Notes under the pieces: generated by a model
Database searches by the model: none
The model's input: the letters and a program-made list of their open reading frames with translations, nothing else
Told to the model about the DNA's origin: nothing
Position numbers and translations under genes: made by a program
Part shown: in pieces, positions 27,685 through 34,639 of the stretch
Numbering within the stretch: position 1 is the first letter of the stretch
Layout of the letters: each line of letters opens with the position of its first letter
Source of the DNA: DATAXI01 sp963756185
GTDB lineage: Bacteria > Verrucomicrobiota > Verrucomicrobiia > Chthoniobacterales > Chthoniobacteraceae
Length of the DNA: 64,000 nucleotides
NCBI GenBank assembly: GCA_963756185.1
Contig: CAVWMS010000015.1
Location: forward strand, 1 to 64,000
Direction: 5' to 3'

Positions 27685-28821
27685 TTACTCGGCAAGGAGC
27701 TTTTGCACCTGGTCCTCGAGCCCATCCTCGGCGTCGGTGCTGACGACGTAGCCTTTCTTGTTGACCAGCCACATCGCGGGAATTGCTTCGATGCCATAGG
27801 ATGAACTAATCGAGTTATCCCAACCCTTGCCGTCAAAGAATTGCGGCCAGACCATGCCGTTTTGCCTGGTGAAGGTCAAAAGGGCGTCCTTGTCCTGGTC
27901 GAGCGAAATGCCGATGACTTCAAATCCCTTGTCGTGCAGCTTTTTGTAGGCGCTGACGACATTGGGCGCCTCCTCGCAACAGGGGCCGCACCAGGTCGCC
28001 CAAAAGTCGACGAGGACCACCTTGCCGCGCATCTTCGAGATATCCACCTGCGTGCCGTCCACGGCGGTGAAATGCAGGTCGAGCGGGTTCTTCAGCTTCG
28101 CGGCCACTTCCGGCGGCACCTGGGAATCATCCTGCGCGCTGCCGGCGTCCCCGGCCGTGGGCATCTTCACTTCGGTGTAACCGGCAGGAATCTTGAAAAC
28201 GCCGGGGTCCACATTCTCGAAGGTCGCGGAGACCAGGTCGGACTGGGCCGATTGGCCGCTGCCCACGAGCGTCTCCTCGGTCCTGACAGGAACGCCGGGC
28301 AGGCCGCTCAGATCCGGCGCCAGTTGCGAGGTGGGATCGAGCGCGCTGCTCTCCCTTCGCACCTGCTCGAGCGCGGCATTGACGGCCTTCGCGTTGGGAA
28401 AATCGGTGGACATCCAGTAAGTCGCCTTGAACATCGGGCTGCTGTAAGTGTACTCGGCGGCATTGTATCCGTTGATCTTTTGCGTCTGGCCCGTCGCCTT
28501 CAGCGGCTGGGAAGCGGCAGCCGCGCCGCTGCCCGACTGTTGCAGCATGCTCAGCATTTGCTTGACCATCGTCTGCGTGGTCGAGCCCGAGATGAGCATG
28601 TACGATTTTTGCGCGTGCATGATCACGGTCGTGTCGCCGGTGGCGGCATCGACGATTGCGCTGACCTCCGAGTCCATGTCGACGCGGACATTGTCGCCCG
28701 AGAGCTTGATGGTCATCGGCGTGGTTTGATCGCCCTGTTTGAGCGATTGAACAACGACGAGATCGGCGCGCGCCAGGCCCGCGGCGAGGAGGAGAGCCAA
28801 AAAAGCCACGAGGGATTTCAT
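27685..28821 (-). CDS. DUF4412-thioredoxin (TlpA-like) fusion protein
   Basis: 378 residues: signal peptide (SLVAFLALLLAAGLARAD), a DUF4412-like domain to residue 240 or so (TTPMTIKLSGDNVRVDMD, YNAAEYTYSSPMFKATYWMS), then a TlpA/ResA-type thioredoxin domain. The redox site is DFWATWCGPCCEEAPNV and the cis-proline loop is YGIEAIPAMWLVNKKG. It should act in the periplasm as a disulfide reductase. Fusion to a domain that also occurs alone next door suggests that both work on the same envelope substrate. Confidence 0.88.
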   Translation of the reverse strand: MKSLVAFLALLLAAGLARADLVVVQSLKQGDQTTPMTIKLSGDNVRVDMDSEVSAIVDAATGDTTVIMHAQKSYMLISGSTTQTMVKQMLSMLQQSGSGAAAASQPLKATGQTQKINGYNAAEYTYSSPMFKATYWMSTDFPNAKAVNAALEQVRRESSALDPTSQLAPDLSGLPGVPVRTEETLVGSGQSAQSDLVSATFENVDPGVFKIPAGYTEVKMPTAGDAGSAQDDSQVPPEVAAKLKNPLDLHFTAVDGTQVDISKMRGKVVLVDFWATWCGPCCEEAPNVVSAYKKLHDKGFEVIGISLDQDKDALLTFTRQNGMVWPQFFDGKGWDNSISSSYGIEAIPAMWLVNKKGYVVSTDAEDGLEDQVQKLLAE

Positions 28822-28869
28822 GGAGTGTTCATAATGCGAATAGAGGCATTACACAAACGCAAATGGGAT

Positions 28870-29640
28870 TCAGGATGGAGCCGCGTGGCGCCGCCAGACC
28901 GAGGCTTGGGAAACGCCCCATTGATATTTGCGCGCGTGCTCGCGGATGAGGAAAGGCATGTCGAGGGTGCGATCAAGGGTGAAATCGGGTTCGAGGAATC
29001 TGCGCAGGATGTCGAATGTCTCGTAGCGGCAGCCGTCGTCCTCGTAGCCGCCCAGCCATTTCTGCTGTGGGGTAAAATCGCGGTTCCAACTGTAGGGCGA
29101 GGCGAGGATCAACTGGCCGCCCGGGCGCACCAGTTCCGGCAGCTTCAGCACGAGCTGGATGGGATCCTCGAGGCGGCAAAGCAGATTTGCCGCGAGCACC
29201 ACGTCGAAATCCTTGAACGTCGACCGCAACTTGAGCGCGTCGCCTATTTCGAAATGGACGCGCCCGCGGTCGATCTCCGGCGGCACCGTCGCCAGGCAGC
29301 GGGAGGTCAGCAGCCCTTCCACCGGCCGGTCAAAGTAGATTTTGCCCTCCTTGCGAAGCCGCAGGGCCGCGCCGATGAACGACTTTGACGCATCGACGCC
29401 GATGACATGCTCGCAGTGACGCGCCAGCTCGAAGCTCGAGCGCCCCACGGCGCAGCCGAGATCCAGAGCGCGCGCGGACGGCGGCAGAGCGCCCGCATCG
29501 ATGCACTCGCTCACGCAGCGCGCCGGGAAACCCACCGCTTCCTTCGGCCCAAACTCCCAGGGCAGCACGTCCGAGGCGTCGCCGTAATGAAACAGCAGGT
29601 ATTGCTCGAGAAGCTCGTCGGATTCGTAGGACTGCGCCAA
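28870..29640 (-). CDS. Stand-alone OvoA C-terminal-type (4-mercaptohistidine N1-) methyltransferase
   Basis: 256 residues. The N-terminal LLEQYLLFHYGDASDVLPWE and FGPKEAVGFPARCV are characteristic of the OvoA C-terminal methyltransferase family. A Rossmann SAM-binding core follows: ARALDLGCAVGRSSFELAR, VIGVDASKSFI, FEIGDALKLR and VVLAANLLCRLEDP. In full OvoA this domain methylates 4-mercaptohistidine to ovothiol A; no sulfoxide-synthase part is present here. Alternative: a generic SAM methyltransferase acting on another thiol-histidine. Confidence 0.75.
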   Translation of the reverse strand: MAQSYESDELLEQYLLFHYGDASDVLPWEFGPKEAVGFPARCVSECIDAGALPPSARALDLGCAVGRSSFELARHCEHVIGVDASKSFIGAALRLRKEGKIYFDRPVEGLLTSRCLATVPPEIDRGRVHFEIGDALKLRSTFKDFDVVLAANLLCRLEDPIQLVLKLPELVRPGGQLILASPYSWNRDFTPQQKWLGGYEDDGCRYETFDILRRFLEPDFTLDRTLDMPFLIREHARKYQWGVSQASVWRRHAAPS

Positions 29641-29712
29641 ATTTCGGATTTCGGATTTCGGATTTCGGATTTCGGATTTTTCCCAGGTGCGGCCGCTCTG
29701 AATTTCGAATTT
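29637..29712. repeat. Heptanucleotide tandem repeat (TTTCGGA)n
   Basis: Five to six copies of ATTTCGG in tandem (29640-29679), then a second degenerate run (GAATTTCGAATTTCGAG) near 29698. It lies between two minus-strand genes and touches the start codon of the methyltransferase. Confidence 0.8.
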
Positions 29713-29736
29713 CGAGTTTTCTCGAGGTGCGCCCGC

Positions 29737-30897
29737 TCAGGCCTCCAGCAGCTCGCGCATATGGATCGGCACAAAGTCCTCGATCAGCACCTTGATCTCG
29801 CCGTTGCGGCTCATCCGCGCCTGGGCGACGTTGATTTCGGGAGTTTTGCTTGGCGAAAAGAGGATGTCGTCGTGTGTCGCGTTTTTGGCGTCGGCGAATT
29901 TATCCGGCGTCAGGTGGCCGCCGAGGTGATCGCTGCGCCCCGTGGCGACATGGATGGTGCCGAGGATTTTTTCGTCCTGGATGTCGCGTCCGGAGACCGG
30001 CAGCTCCTGCGTGCCGAAACCAAGCTCGCCCAGCTCCCCGGTGACGGGATCGGAGGCGAGCTTCCGCTGGTGGGCGGCGATCACATCCTCGTCCCCGCTG
30101 ATCAGCGACGTCTTGACGATGCGCCCGCCGGACACGGTCATGAGGCCCAGCGTGCCATCCTCGTAACGCATCGGGAATTCCCCTTCGGCGCCCGTGGGCA
30201 CGTAGTAGATTTCGCCGGCTGGCAGGTTGGCGACGTCCGGGCCGCCGCGGCAGAGGCCGTGGCTCTTCTGGGCTTCCTGTTTGCCGAGATCGAGGCGGAG
30301 GGTGTGCTTGCGGCCTTCCACCACGAAATCGATTTCGACCCAATCGGCCCGGGTCATGCCGAGGCGCAGTTTTTCGGCCTGGCGGCTGACCTCATTGTAA
30401 TCCACGGCAAGGCCGGAATTGAGGATGATGTCATTGAGGCCGTGCAGCGTGGCGCCGCGGAAGCCGAATTTTTTCGCAAAGGCCGTCAGCGGCGCGGTGG
30501 CGGAGAAGGTCGAGATGCAGAGGATGATGTTGTACGCGGGATAAATGTCGCGCGTGAGGGAGACCTGGGCGCCGTCGGTGGACCAGGCTTCGTCGGGCAG
30601 GTCGAGGTTGCTGCCGCCGGTGATCTGGTAGGCGTACATCTCGCCGCCGTTGAGGCCCAGCTCGGCCATCGTCCCTTCGCGCAGGGCGCGGTAGAAATGA
30701 TTGTAGGCGTTGCGCTGGATCGAGAACTCCGGGTGATCCAGGAAGCCGAAGTCCTTCACCAGCCGGGGGTCGGGCAGGTCGATGAGGATGCAAACGCGCT
30801 CGCCCTTCGGGGGCGCAAATACGGTGCGGAGCAGCCGGGGAAGGCTGAAGGGCGGGAAGGCGGTTTGGGTGGGGGGTGGATTGAGGGTGGTTTGCAT
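29737..30897 (-). CDS. Aminopeptidase (M29-like) family protein
   Basis: About 386 residues from ATG 30897. The C-terminal half has the M29/NicX-type pattern: VANLPAGEIYYVPTGAEGEF, GELGFGTQELPVSGRDIQD, EKILGTIHVATGRSDHLGGH and a late THDDILF, which carry candidate metal ligands (E, H, H, D). This family includes thermophilic aminopeptidases and 2,5-dihydroxypyridine dioxygenases, so the substrate is uncertain. The N-terminal half has CILIDLPDPRLVKDFGF. The longer start upstream overlaps the divergent folP and is not favoured. Confidence 0.65.
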   Translation of the reverse strand: MQTTLNPPPTQTAFPPFSLPRLLRTVFAPPKGERVCILIDLPDPRLVKDFGFLDHPEFSIQRNAYNHFYRALREGTMAELGLNGGEMYAYQITGGSNLDLPDEAWSTDGAQVSLTRDIYPAYNIILCISTFSATAPLTAFAKKFGFRGATLHGLNDIILNSGLAVDYNEVSRQAEKLRLGMTRADWVEIDFVVEGRKHTLRLDLGKQEAQKSHGLCRGGPDVANLPAGEIYYVPTGAEGEFPMRYEDGTLGLMTVSGGRIVKTSLISGDEDVIAAHQRKLASDPVTGELGELGFGTQELPVSGRDIQDEKILGTIHVATGRSDHLGGHLTPDKFADAKNATHDDILFSPSKTPEINVAQARMSRNGEIKVLIEDFVPIHMRELLEA

Positions 30898-30953
30898 GGG
30901 CGTTTTATTCTTTACGTCTGCCGCGGAGAAGCGGCTGTTGTTTGCAACGAGAA

Positions 30954-31787
30954 ATGTATTGGCGCACCAAAAACAGGCGATTCGACCTCGCACGGAAACC
31001 GCTTGTGATGGGAATCGTGAACGTGACGGTAGATTCCTTTTCCGACGGGGGCAAGTGCCTTGAAGCACCTGCCGCCGTGGCGCATGCGCTGCGGCTGGAG
31101 GCCGAAGGGGCCGATATCCTGGACATCGGCGGCGAATCCACGCGGCCCGGCGCGCAACCCGTTGCCGCCGAGGAGGAAATGGCGCGCGTGCTCCCTGTGA
31201 TCCGCGCGCTGGCGGGGCGAACCCGGTGCGCCATCTCCGTGGACACGTACAAGGCCCGGGTGGCCGCCGCGGCGCTCGATGCGGGCGCGGAGATCATCAA
31301 CGACGTGGGCGGCCTGCGCGACCCGGCGATGGCGGAGGTGGCCGCTTTGGCGGGTGCCGGGGTGGTCATCATGCACATGCGGGGCGAGCCCCGCTCCATG
31401 CAGAAGGACCCGGTGTATGAGGATGTTGTGCGGGAAATCCGGGAATTTTTTAGACAATCGTATGCCCGGGCGATAACCTGCGGCATGAAGCCGGAGCAAA
31501 TCGCCTTTGACCCGGGGATCGGGTTCGGCAAAACGGCGGCGCACAACCTCACCCTCATCAACCACATGGAAGAGCTGCGGGTCGAGGACCGGCCGCTCGT
31601 CCTCGGGGCGTCGCGCAAGAGCTTCATCGAGAAGGTGATAGGGGCCGTGGAAATGGCCGAGCGGCTGGCGCCGACGGTGGCCCTGACGGTGGCGGGCCGG
31701 CTGCGCGGAGTGAATATATTCCGGGTCCATGACGTCGTGGAGAACGTGAGGGCTTTGAAAATTACAGAAAGTCTATCGGGCGCATAG
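30954..31787 (+). CDS. folP: Dihydropteroate synthase
   Basis: About 277 residues from ATG 30954 (a TTG four codons earlier is possible). Motifs of the TIM barrel: MGIVNVTVDSFSDGG, ADILDIGGESTRPGAQPV, ISVDTYKARVA, AEIINDVGGLRDPAM, VIMHMRGEP, FDPGIGFGKTAAHNL and VLGASRKSFIEKV. It condenses p-aminobenzoate with 6-hydroxymethyl-dihydropterin diphosphate in folate synthesis. It ends two bases before cdaA; the folP-cdaA-ybbR-glmM order is a recurrent bacterial arrangement. Confidence 0.96.
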   Translation: MYWRTKNRRFDLARKPLVMGIVNVTVDSFSDGGKCLEAPAAVAHALRLEAEGADILDIGGESTRPGAQPVAAEEEMARVLPVIRALAGRTRCAISVDTYKARVAAAALDAGAEIINDVGGLRDPAMAEVAALAGAGVVIMHMRGEPRSMQKDPVYEDVVREIREFFRQSYARAITCGMKPEQIAFDPGIGFGKTAAHNLTLINHMEELRVEDRPLVLGASRKSFIEKVIGAVEMAERLAPTVALTVAGRLRGVNIFRVHDVVENVRALKITESLSGA

Positions 31788-31789
31788 TC

Positions 31790-32632
31790 ATGATGAACTT
31801 CCTGCGCGACAACTGGCGCAACGCCATCGAGATCGGCATCCTCTGGGTGGTCATTTACAATGGCTACCTCTACTTCCGCGGGACGCGCGGGGCAAAGGTG
31901 CTGAGCGGGCTGGCCCTGGCGCTGCTGACGCTGCTCTTCGTGGCGCGGCTGCTGGACCTCGAGGTCATCATGTGGCTGATCCAGAGCGTCACGGCCTTCC
32001 TGGCCATTGCGCTGGTGGTCATATTCCAGCCGGAGCTGCGCCGGGCGCTGGCGGCGCTGGGCAGCCATCATTTTTTTAGCGGCACGCCGCAGAACCGCGA
32101 GACCATCGAGGTCATCTCCGACATGGTCTTCGAGCTGTCGAACCGCCAGTTTGGCGCGCTCATCGCCATCGAGGGGGAGATCAACATCGGGCCGTTCGCC
32201 GAAAGCGGCGTCGCGATCGACTGCGAACTCTCGCCGGAGCTGGTGGTCACCATTTTCCAGCCGAAAACCCCGCTCCACGACGGCGGCATGATCCTGCGCA
32301 ATGACCGCATCCTTGCCGCGGCGTGCATTTTCCCCGTCTCGCAGCGGGAGGACCTGGACCGCAACCTGGGCCTCCGGCACCGGGCGGCCCTGGGGCTGAG
32401 CGAGGAATCCGACGCCGTGATGCTGGTGGTTTCGGAAGAAACAGGGATTGTCTCCATCTGCCATCGCGGTAAGATTGAGCGCAACTTCGATCCGGTCAGC
32501 CTGAAGCTGCGCCTGAGCGAACTTTTCCTCCAGGAACGTGATGAAAACGCTGATACTGAACAATTGGGTGGCGAAACTCGCCTCGCTGGTGCTCGCGAGC
32601 GCCCTCTGGTTTCTCATCAAGAAGAACATTGA
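31790..32632 (+). CDS. cdaA: Diadenylate cyclase CdaA
   Basis: 280 residues. Three N-terminal membrane spans (IEIGILWVVIYNGYLYF, VLSGLALALLTLLFVARLL, VTAFLAIALVVIFQPELR) precede the DAC domain with FGALIAIEGE, FQPKTPLHDGGMILRND (DGA-type motif, here DGG) and LGLRHRAALGLSEESDA (RHR motif). It makes c-di-AMP, which controls K+ and osmolyte uptake. The last 30 residues overlap the start of the small YbbR-like gene in another frame. It is linked to glmM, as is usual. Confidence 0.95.
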   Translation: MMNFLRDNWRNAIEIGILWVVIYNGYLYFRGTRGAKVLSGLALALLTLLFVARLLDLEVIMWLIQSVTAFLAIALVVIFQPELRRALAALGSHHFFSGTPQNRETIEVISDMVFELSNRQFGALIAIEGEINIGPFAESGVAIDCELSPELVVTIFQPKTPLHDGGMILRNDRILAAACIFPVSQREDLDRNLGLRHRAALGLSEESDAVMLVVSEETGIVSICHRGKIERNFDPVSLKLRLSELFLQERDENADTEQLGGETRLAGARERPLVSHQEEH

Positions 32633-32690
32633 GCCGCCGCAGGCCGACGAGAACCAGGCGCCCGTGGTAGTCATGCCACGGGGCCAATAA
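32541..32690 (+). CDS. 49-residue YbbR/CdaR-like membrane protein
   Basis: ATG 32541 to TAA 32690, overlapping the cdaA 3' end by 92 bp in another frame. It reads KTLILNNWVAKLASLVLAS, then ALWFLIKKNIEPP and a short tail ending VVVMPRGQ. This matches the N-terminal membrane anchor of CdaR/YbbR proteins (NNWxxKLxSLxLAxxLWFxV), which lies between cdaA and glmM in many genomes. The usual YbbR beta-domains are missing, so this is a minimal anchor, either functional as such or a remnant. Confidence 0.6.
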   Translation: MKTLILNNWVAKLASLVLASALWFLIKKNIEPPQADENQAPVVVMPRGQ

Positions 32691-32729
32691 CCATAATCCC
32701 GATAGAGACGCACCTTTGCCGTATTATCC

Positions 32730-34169
32730 ATGGACACTGTCAAGATTCCCGCTGCCGCCGCCAATCACCGGAAGTCCCCTGCCCCGTCGCCCGACAAGCG
32801 CCGGCTCTTCGGCACCGACGGCGTGCGCGGGACCGCGAATATCGAGCCGGTCACGGCCGAAACGGCGCTGAAACTGGGGCGCGCGGCGGCCCACGTGGTG
32901 ACGCAACTGGCCGGCGGCGCCCGCTCCGGGCACCGGGCGAAGATCGTGCTGGGCAAGGACACCCGGCTCTCCGGCTACATGCTCGAGAACGCGCTGGCCT
33001 CCGGCATCATGTCGCTGGGCGTCGACGTGCTGCTCATCGGCCCGCTGCCCACGCCCGGCACCGCGTACATCACCCGGTCGCTGCGGGCGGACGCGGGCAT
33101 CGTGCTTTCGGCATCGCATAACCCGTATGAGGACAATGGGATCAAATTCTTCCGCCGGGATGGATATAAATTGGACGACGAGATCGAGATGCAGATCGAG
33201 AACCTGGTCTTCAGCGGGGAAATCGAGAACATCCGCCCCACGGCCTCGCGCATCGGCAAGGCCACGCGCGTGGACGATGCGCTGGGACGCTACATCGAGT
33301 TCGCAAAGGCGAGCTTCCCGCGGGGATTGAACCTCGAGGGCCTGCGCGTGGCGGTCGATGTCGCCAACGGCGCAAGCTACAAATCGACCCCGTGCATCCT
33401 GCGGGAGCTGGGGGCGAACACCATCGTCGCCCACAACACCCCCAACGGGCGCAACATCAACAAGGATTGCGGCAGCACGCACCCGGAGGAAATCCAGCGC
33501 ATCGTCAAGGAAACCGGCGCGCAGGTCGGCATCACGCTCGACGGCGACGCCGACCGCGCCCTGCTCTGCGACGAGAAAGGGGAACTGGTCGACGGCGACG
33601 AGATCATGGCCATGGCCGCCATCGATTTCCTGAAGGCGGGCCGGCTGGCCCAGCAGACCCTGGTGGCCACGGTGATGAGCAATTTCGGCCTCGAAGAGGC
33701 GCTGCTCGCGCACGGCGGCAAGGTCATCCGCACCACCGTCGGCGACCGTTACGTCATCGAGGAGATGATGAAACGCGGCCTCAACCTCGGCGGCGAACAG
33801 AGCGGCCACATGATTTTCCACGATTACACGACAACGGGCGACGGCATCATCTCCGCGCTCCAAATCCTGCGGATCATGACCGAGACCGGCAAACCGCTGA
33901 GCGAATTGAAGAAATGCCTGCGCAAATACCCGCAGGCCCAGCGCAACATCCAGGTCACCAGCAAACCGCCGATCGAGGAATTGCACGAAGCCGCAAAGCT
34001 GAAGAGCGAAACCGAAAAACAACTGGCCGGCAAAGGCCGCGTGCTGCTGCGTTACTCCGGCACCGAACCAAAGATCCGCCTGCTGATCGAAGGCCCCGAC
34101 GCCGAATCCATCAACACCCAAGCCGACAAAATCGCGGCAGCAATCAAACAGGAGATAGGGGAGGGGTAG
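32730..34169 (+). CDS. glmM: Phosphoglucosamine mutase
   Basis: 479 residues, a full-length alpha-D-phosphohexomutase. Motifs: KRRLFGTDGVRGTANIEPVT at the N-terminus, active-site serine loop GIVLSASHNPYEDNGIKFF, metal loop TLDGDADRALLCDEKG, sugar loop GGEQSGHMIF and phosphate-binding LLRYSGTEPKIRLLIEG. It converts glucosamine-6-phosphate to glucosamine-1-phosphate for UDP-GlcNAc. It closes the folP-cdaA-glmM cluster. Confidence 0.97.
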   Translation: MDTVKIPAAAANHRKSPAPSPDKRRLFGTDGVRGTANIEPVTAETALKLGRAAAHVVTQLAGGARSGHRAKIVLGKDTRLSGYMLENALASGIMSLGVDVLLIGPLPTPGTAYITRSLRADAGIVLSASHNPYEDNGIKFFRRDGYKLDDEIEMQIENLVFSGEIENIRPTASRIGKATRVDDALGRYIEFAKASFPRGLNLEGLRVAVDVANGASYKSTPCILRELGANTIVAHNTPNGRNINKDCGSTHPEEIQRIVKETGAQVGITLDGDADRALLCDEKGELVDGDEIMAMAAIDFLKAGRLAQQTLVATVMSNFGLEEALLAHGGKVIRTTVGDRYVIEEMMKRGLNLGGEQSGHMIFHDYTTTGDGIISALQILRIMTETGKPLSELKKCLRKYPQAQRNIQVTSKPPIEELHEAAKLKSETEKQLAGKGRVLLRYSGTEPKIRLLIEGPDAESINTQADKIAAAIKQEIGEG

Positions 34170-34500
34170 GGTGCAAACTGCCGATTGCTGATCTGGGATT
34201 GCCGATTCGAAAGTCATAGATTGTGACTCCAAAATAATGTAAGCTGCCCAACAATAGTCACTTGCGATAACATGGTCACGATCTGTGACCAATTCAAAAC
34301 GGCAGCTACGAGCGGCCTGCCGATCGAATGCGCAAGCGGTTGAATTAGGCTTTCACGGGGAAAAGCGGGATGTTATCCTGTATCGATGCAAAGTGGAAGA
34401 GCGTAGGCTGCGGCCTGGCTTCCGGAATCATTTATCGAATAAGCAAGGAGTCATCCCCCATGAGCACCATCTGGTCTTTTGGATCTGCATCCAATCAAGG
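34170..34500. other. Intergenic region before the CRISPR-Cas locus
   Basis: A short degenerate heptamer-type stretch (ATTGCTGATCTGGGATTGCC, 34180-34207) follows glmM. No convincing gene is seen; the small open frames here lack family features. AT-rich pieces around 34220-34280 could hold the cas operon promoter, but no clear -35/-10 pair was found. Confidence 0.3.
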
Positions 34501-34604
34501 AAAAAAGAAGGGGCGTGCGAAACGCCCCGTGCCGGAGTTGCGGTTTGCTTCAGGCTTGCTCTCCAGCCGACAAGTTAATCCTGAACCGCAGGTTTTGATC
34601 TCAG
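34501..34604 (-). ncRNA. tracrRNA
   Basis: Minus strand, about 104 nt. The 5' end carries the anti-repeat GAGATCAAAAC (34592-34602), fully complementary to the first 11 nt of the repeat when the array is read on the minus strand. Next is a compound stem: TGCGGTT/AACCGCA and CAGG/CCTG enclosing an inner GGCT...AGCC hairpin. It ends in a Rho-independent terminator: stem GGGGCGT/ACGCCCC (34510-34528) followed by a T-rich run (34501-34509). A -35/-10 pair sits at the right distance upstream. All parts expected of a Cas9 tracrRNA are present; the exact 5' end is inferred. Confidence 0.85.
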
Positions 34605-34609
34605 GGCGA

Positions 34610-34637
34610 TAAATAACTCTTCCCAAAGGAGTGTCAA
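34610..34637 (-). promoter_or_regulatory. Probable tracrRNA promoter overlapping cas9 RBS and start
   Basis: On the minus strand TTGACA (34632-34637), 16-bp spacer and TATTTA (34610-34615). Initiation would fall near 34603, just at the anti-repeat. On the plus strand the -35 element lies between the cas9 Shine-Dalgarno sequence AAAGGAG (34625-34631) and its ATG (34640), so RNA polymerase on tracrRNA and ribosome loading signals for cas9 share the same bases. Confidence 0.6.
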
Positions 34638-34639
34638 CC

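Noticed and set aside
34285..34578. Open frame of 97 codons upstream of cas9 on the plus strand
   Set aside because: It overlaps the tracrRNA terminator on the other strand, has no family resemblance and no ribosome-binding site.
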